A program made the position numbers and the translations under genes. A DNA stretch of 6,782 bases from Bacilli bacterium. GTDB lineage: Bacteria; Bacillota_I; Bacilli_A; RFN20; CAG-826. The stretch spans positions 1-6,782 of the forward strand of contig JAFZVO010000027.1 in NCBI GenBank assembly GCA_017617775.1, given 5' to 3'. Numbering within the stretch: position 1 is the stretch's first letter; each line of letters opens with the position of its first letter. Of the stretch, positions 5,757 to 6,782 are shown piece by piece. Below the pieces are notes generated by a model. The model was not told the origin of the DNA and did no database searches. It saw nothing but the letters and a program-made list of their open reading frames with translations.

Positions 5757-6665
5757 ATGGAAATTAAGACCTTAAGAATCACCCTTGCATGTGCGTTCTC
5801 CGCCCTCATTCTTCTTTCCGCTGGACTTGGTTTTACCAGCGCGTTGAAGCAGAATAGCAACAATGCCGATTATTCCGCGTGGATGAAGAAATTAGATGAT
5901 TCCACTTCTTTAAGAAATATCAATATGCCCGGAAGTCACGATACGATGGCGTTATATTCCATCGGTGATCTCGCTGGTCAATGTCAGAGTCTATCTTTAG
6001 AAGATCAACTCAATCTAGGGGTGAGATTCCTCGACATCAGATTAAAGGAAGATAAGAACCAATTAAAAGCGGTTCATGGCTTCATCGACCAACGCGCATC
6101 ATTTGAATATATCACTGATGTAGTTGAGAAATTTATCAAAGATAACCCAAGTGAGATGATCATCATGTCGGTTAAAGAAGAAGCCGATCCTTCTAATAGT
6201 GATATCTCCTTTGAAGAATCATTGAAAACATATCTTAATAACGATATTTATTATTTGAATAATGAATTACCAAATACATTAGGAGAGGCGAGAGGAAAAG
6301 TATTATTACTTTCTCGATATAGCAACTCTTCTATTGGCATCCCGGCATATACAGGATGGGAAGATTCCTGTTCCTTTACTTTACCAAATGATATCTATGT
6401 TCAAGACACATATAAGATTACTTCCAAAGAGCAGAAGCAAGATGAAGTAGTGAAGTGTTTCAATGAGTCAGGACACGCGTTAAAGATCAACTTCTTAAGC
6501 GCATATCGTACGAATGGATTCCCGCCGAGTTACGCGCCTTCTGCCGCGAATAATATCAACCCATGGATCAATGAAGAAATATCTAAATATAACGATAGAG
6601 GTATCGTTCTCTATGACTTTGTCACAGAAAGCAATATGCAAGCTTTCTTTAAGGGGGTCTTATGA
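5757..6665 (+). CDS. Phosphatidylinositol-specific phospholipase C-like phosphodiesterase, exported or membrane-anchored
   Basis: A 302-residue protein with a PI-PLC X-type TIM-barrel domain, a family that cleaves phosphatidylinositol or GPI-like phosphodiesters through a cyclic inositol phosphate. The N-terminus (MEIKTLR followed by a hydrophobic stretch, about 8-29) is a signal peptide or anchor; TSA (27-29) could be a cleavage site. Catalytic features are MPGSHDT (H61, D62), FLDIRL (R95) and VHGF (H107); the H-R-H spacing of 34 and 12 is close to the 37 and 13 of the Bacillus cereus enzyme (H32, R69, H82, from memory). LYDFV near the end (D287) may supply the last conserved aspartate. The enzyme should act outside the membrane. 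Its substrate is uncertain, since most Bacillota lack phosphatidylinositol and a host lipid is possible. It is divergent from the alpha-galactosidase across 44 bp and coupled by ATGA to the next gene. Confidence 0.88.
   Translation: MEIKTLRITLACAFSALILLSAGLGFTSALKQNSNNADYSAWMKKLDDSTSLRNINMPGSHDTMALYSIGDLAGQCQSLSLEDQLNLGVRFLDIRLKEDKNQLKAVHGFIDQRASFEYITDVVEKFIKDNPSEMIIMSVKEEADPSNSDISFEESLKTYLNNDIYYLNNELPNTLGEARGKVLLLSRYSNSSIGIPAYTGWEDSCSFTLPNDIYVQDTYKITSKEQKQDEVVKCFNESGHALKINFLSAYRTNGFPPSYAPSAANNINPWINEEISKYNDRGIVLYDFVTESNMQAFFKGVL
6651..6658 (+). promoter_or_regulatory. Shine-Dalgarno site for the gene at 6662
   Basis: AAGGGGGT contains AGGGGG (5 of 6 to AGGAGG), about 4 nt before ATG 6662 and inside the last codons of the PI-PLC gene. 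It supports the short coding region that follows as a real gene. Confidence 0.7.
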
Positions 6666-6782
6666 AAGTCCTAGAAAGAATCCTTGTCTATATCGGCTTA
6701 GCGTTAGCCTCAATTGTCGGCACGCTTTTCCTATTCGTGGAATGGCGAAGCTTATTTGCGGGTGATTTCCTCTTATTCAACA
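6662..6782 (+). CDS. Putative membrane protein, 3'-truncated by the window edge
   Basis: Only the first 40 codons are in the window. ATG 6662 overlaps the TGA of the PI-PLC gene as ATGA, has a Shine-Dalgarno site, and stays open to the right edge. The visible part begins MKVLERILVYIGLALASIVG, with one strong hydrophobic helix at about residues 8-26 after a basic start, followed by VEWRSLFAGDFLLF. This fits a membrane protein or a signal-anchored protein. Co-translation with the PI-PLC suggests a shared role at the membrane, such as a partner or a second exported enzyme. The family cannot be told from this fragment. Confidence 0.7.
   Translation, partial: MKVLERILVYIGLALASIVGTLFLFVEWRSLFAGDFLLFN

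Noticed and set aside
5784..5795. Lipoprotein lipobox at TLAC in the PI-PLC N-terminus
   Set aside because: The residues before the cysteine do not fit the lipobox pattern and the cysteine lies near the start of the hydrophobic stretch, not after it.
5663..5863. 66-codon minus-strand frame spanning the divergent promoter region
   Set aside because: It covers the starts of both flanking real genes and has no independent support; its tail is the same frame as the possible 21-codon upstream frame noted above.
6663..6665. TGA read as tryptophan (mycoplasma-type code)
   Set aside because: Read-through would reach TAG within a few codons; the TGA forms a normal ATGA overlap with the next gene, and all tryptophans in the window are TGG.
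1..6782. CRISPR array, tRNA, rRNA, insertion-sequence ends or phage genes
   Set aside because: No regularly spaced direct DNA repeats, tRNA-like folds, transposase motifs or terminal inverted repeats were seen; intergenic gaps are all under 70 bp.

Overview
The window comes from a low-GC bacterium (roughly 40% GC by eye) that uses the standard bacterial code. All tryptophans are TGG and one gene ends in TGA. The protein types, the strong AGGAGG-like Shine-Dalgarno sites inside operons, and the tight gene packing suggest the Bacillota/Mycoplasmatota side of the tree, perhaps a small-genome, host-associated Bacilli-like lineage. That placement is inference; no rRNA or marker gene is present.

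Layout from left to right: (1) the 3' part of a tandem-GNAT acetyltransferase, cut by the left edge; (2) a three-gene ABC exporter operon (ATPase at 693, permeases at 1687 and 2525) behind a promoter bracketed by a perfect 10-bp inverted repeat; (3) a single gene for a two-helix membrane protein with an acidic linker and five exact 16-residue repeats, ending at a strong terminator; (4) on the minus strand, a convergent GH36 alpha-galactosidase whose 3' end overlaps gene 3 and contains that terminator; (5) divergent from it across 44 bp, an exported or membrane-anchored PI-PLC-type phosphodiesterase, translationally coupled (ATGA) to a membrane protein cut by the right edge.

The ABC genes should form one complex: one ATPase plus two dissimilar permeases of the COG4586/COG4587/COG3694 type. 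The alpha-galactosidase is predicted to act in the cytoplasm on imported alpha-galactosides and the PI-PLC outside the membrane. No evidence links these units functionally beyond adjacency.

Two things stand out. First, the membrane protein at 3382-4110 carries a regular five-unit repeat domain that I cannot assign to a named family and that is predicted to lie in the cytoplasm. Second, initiation signals split in two: downstream operon genes have good Shine-Dalgarno sites, while the three plus-strand promoter-proximal genes have none and instead have a -10-like hexamer placed so that transcription would begin at or within about 5 nt of the start codon, suggesting leaderless mRNAs. I see no complete new defence or mobile system, CRISPR array, tRNA, rRNA or insertion sequence here.
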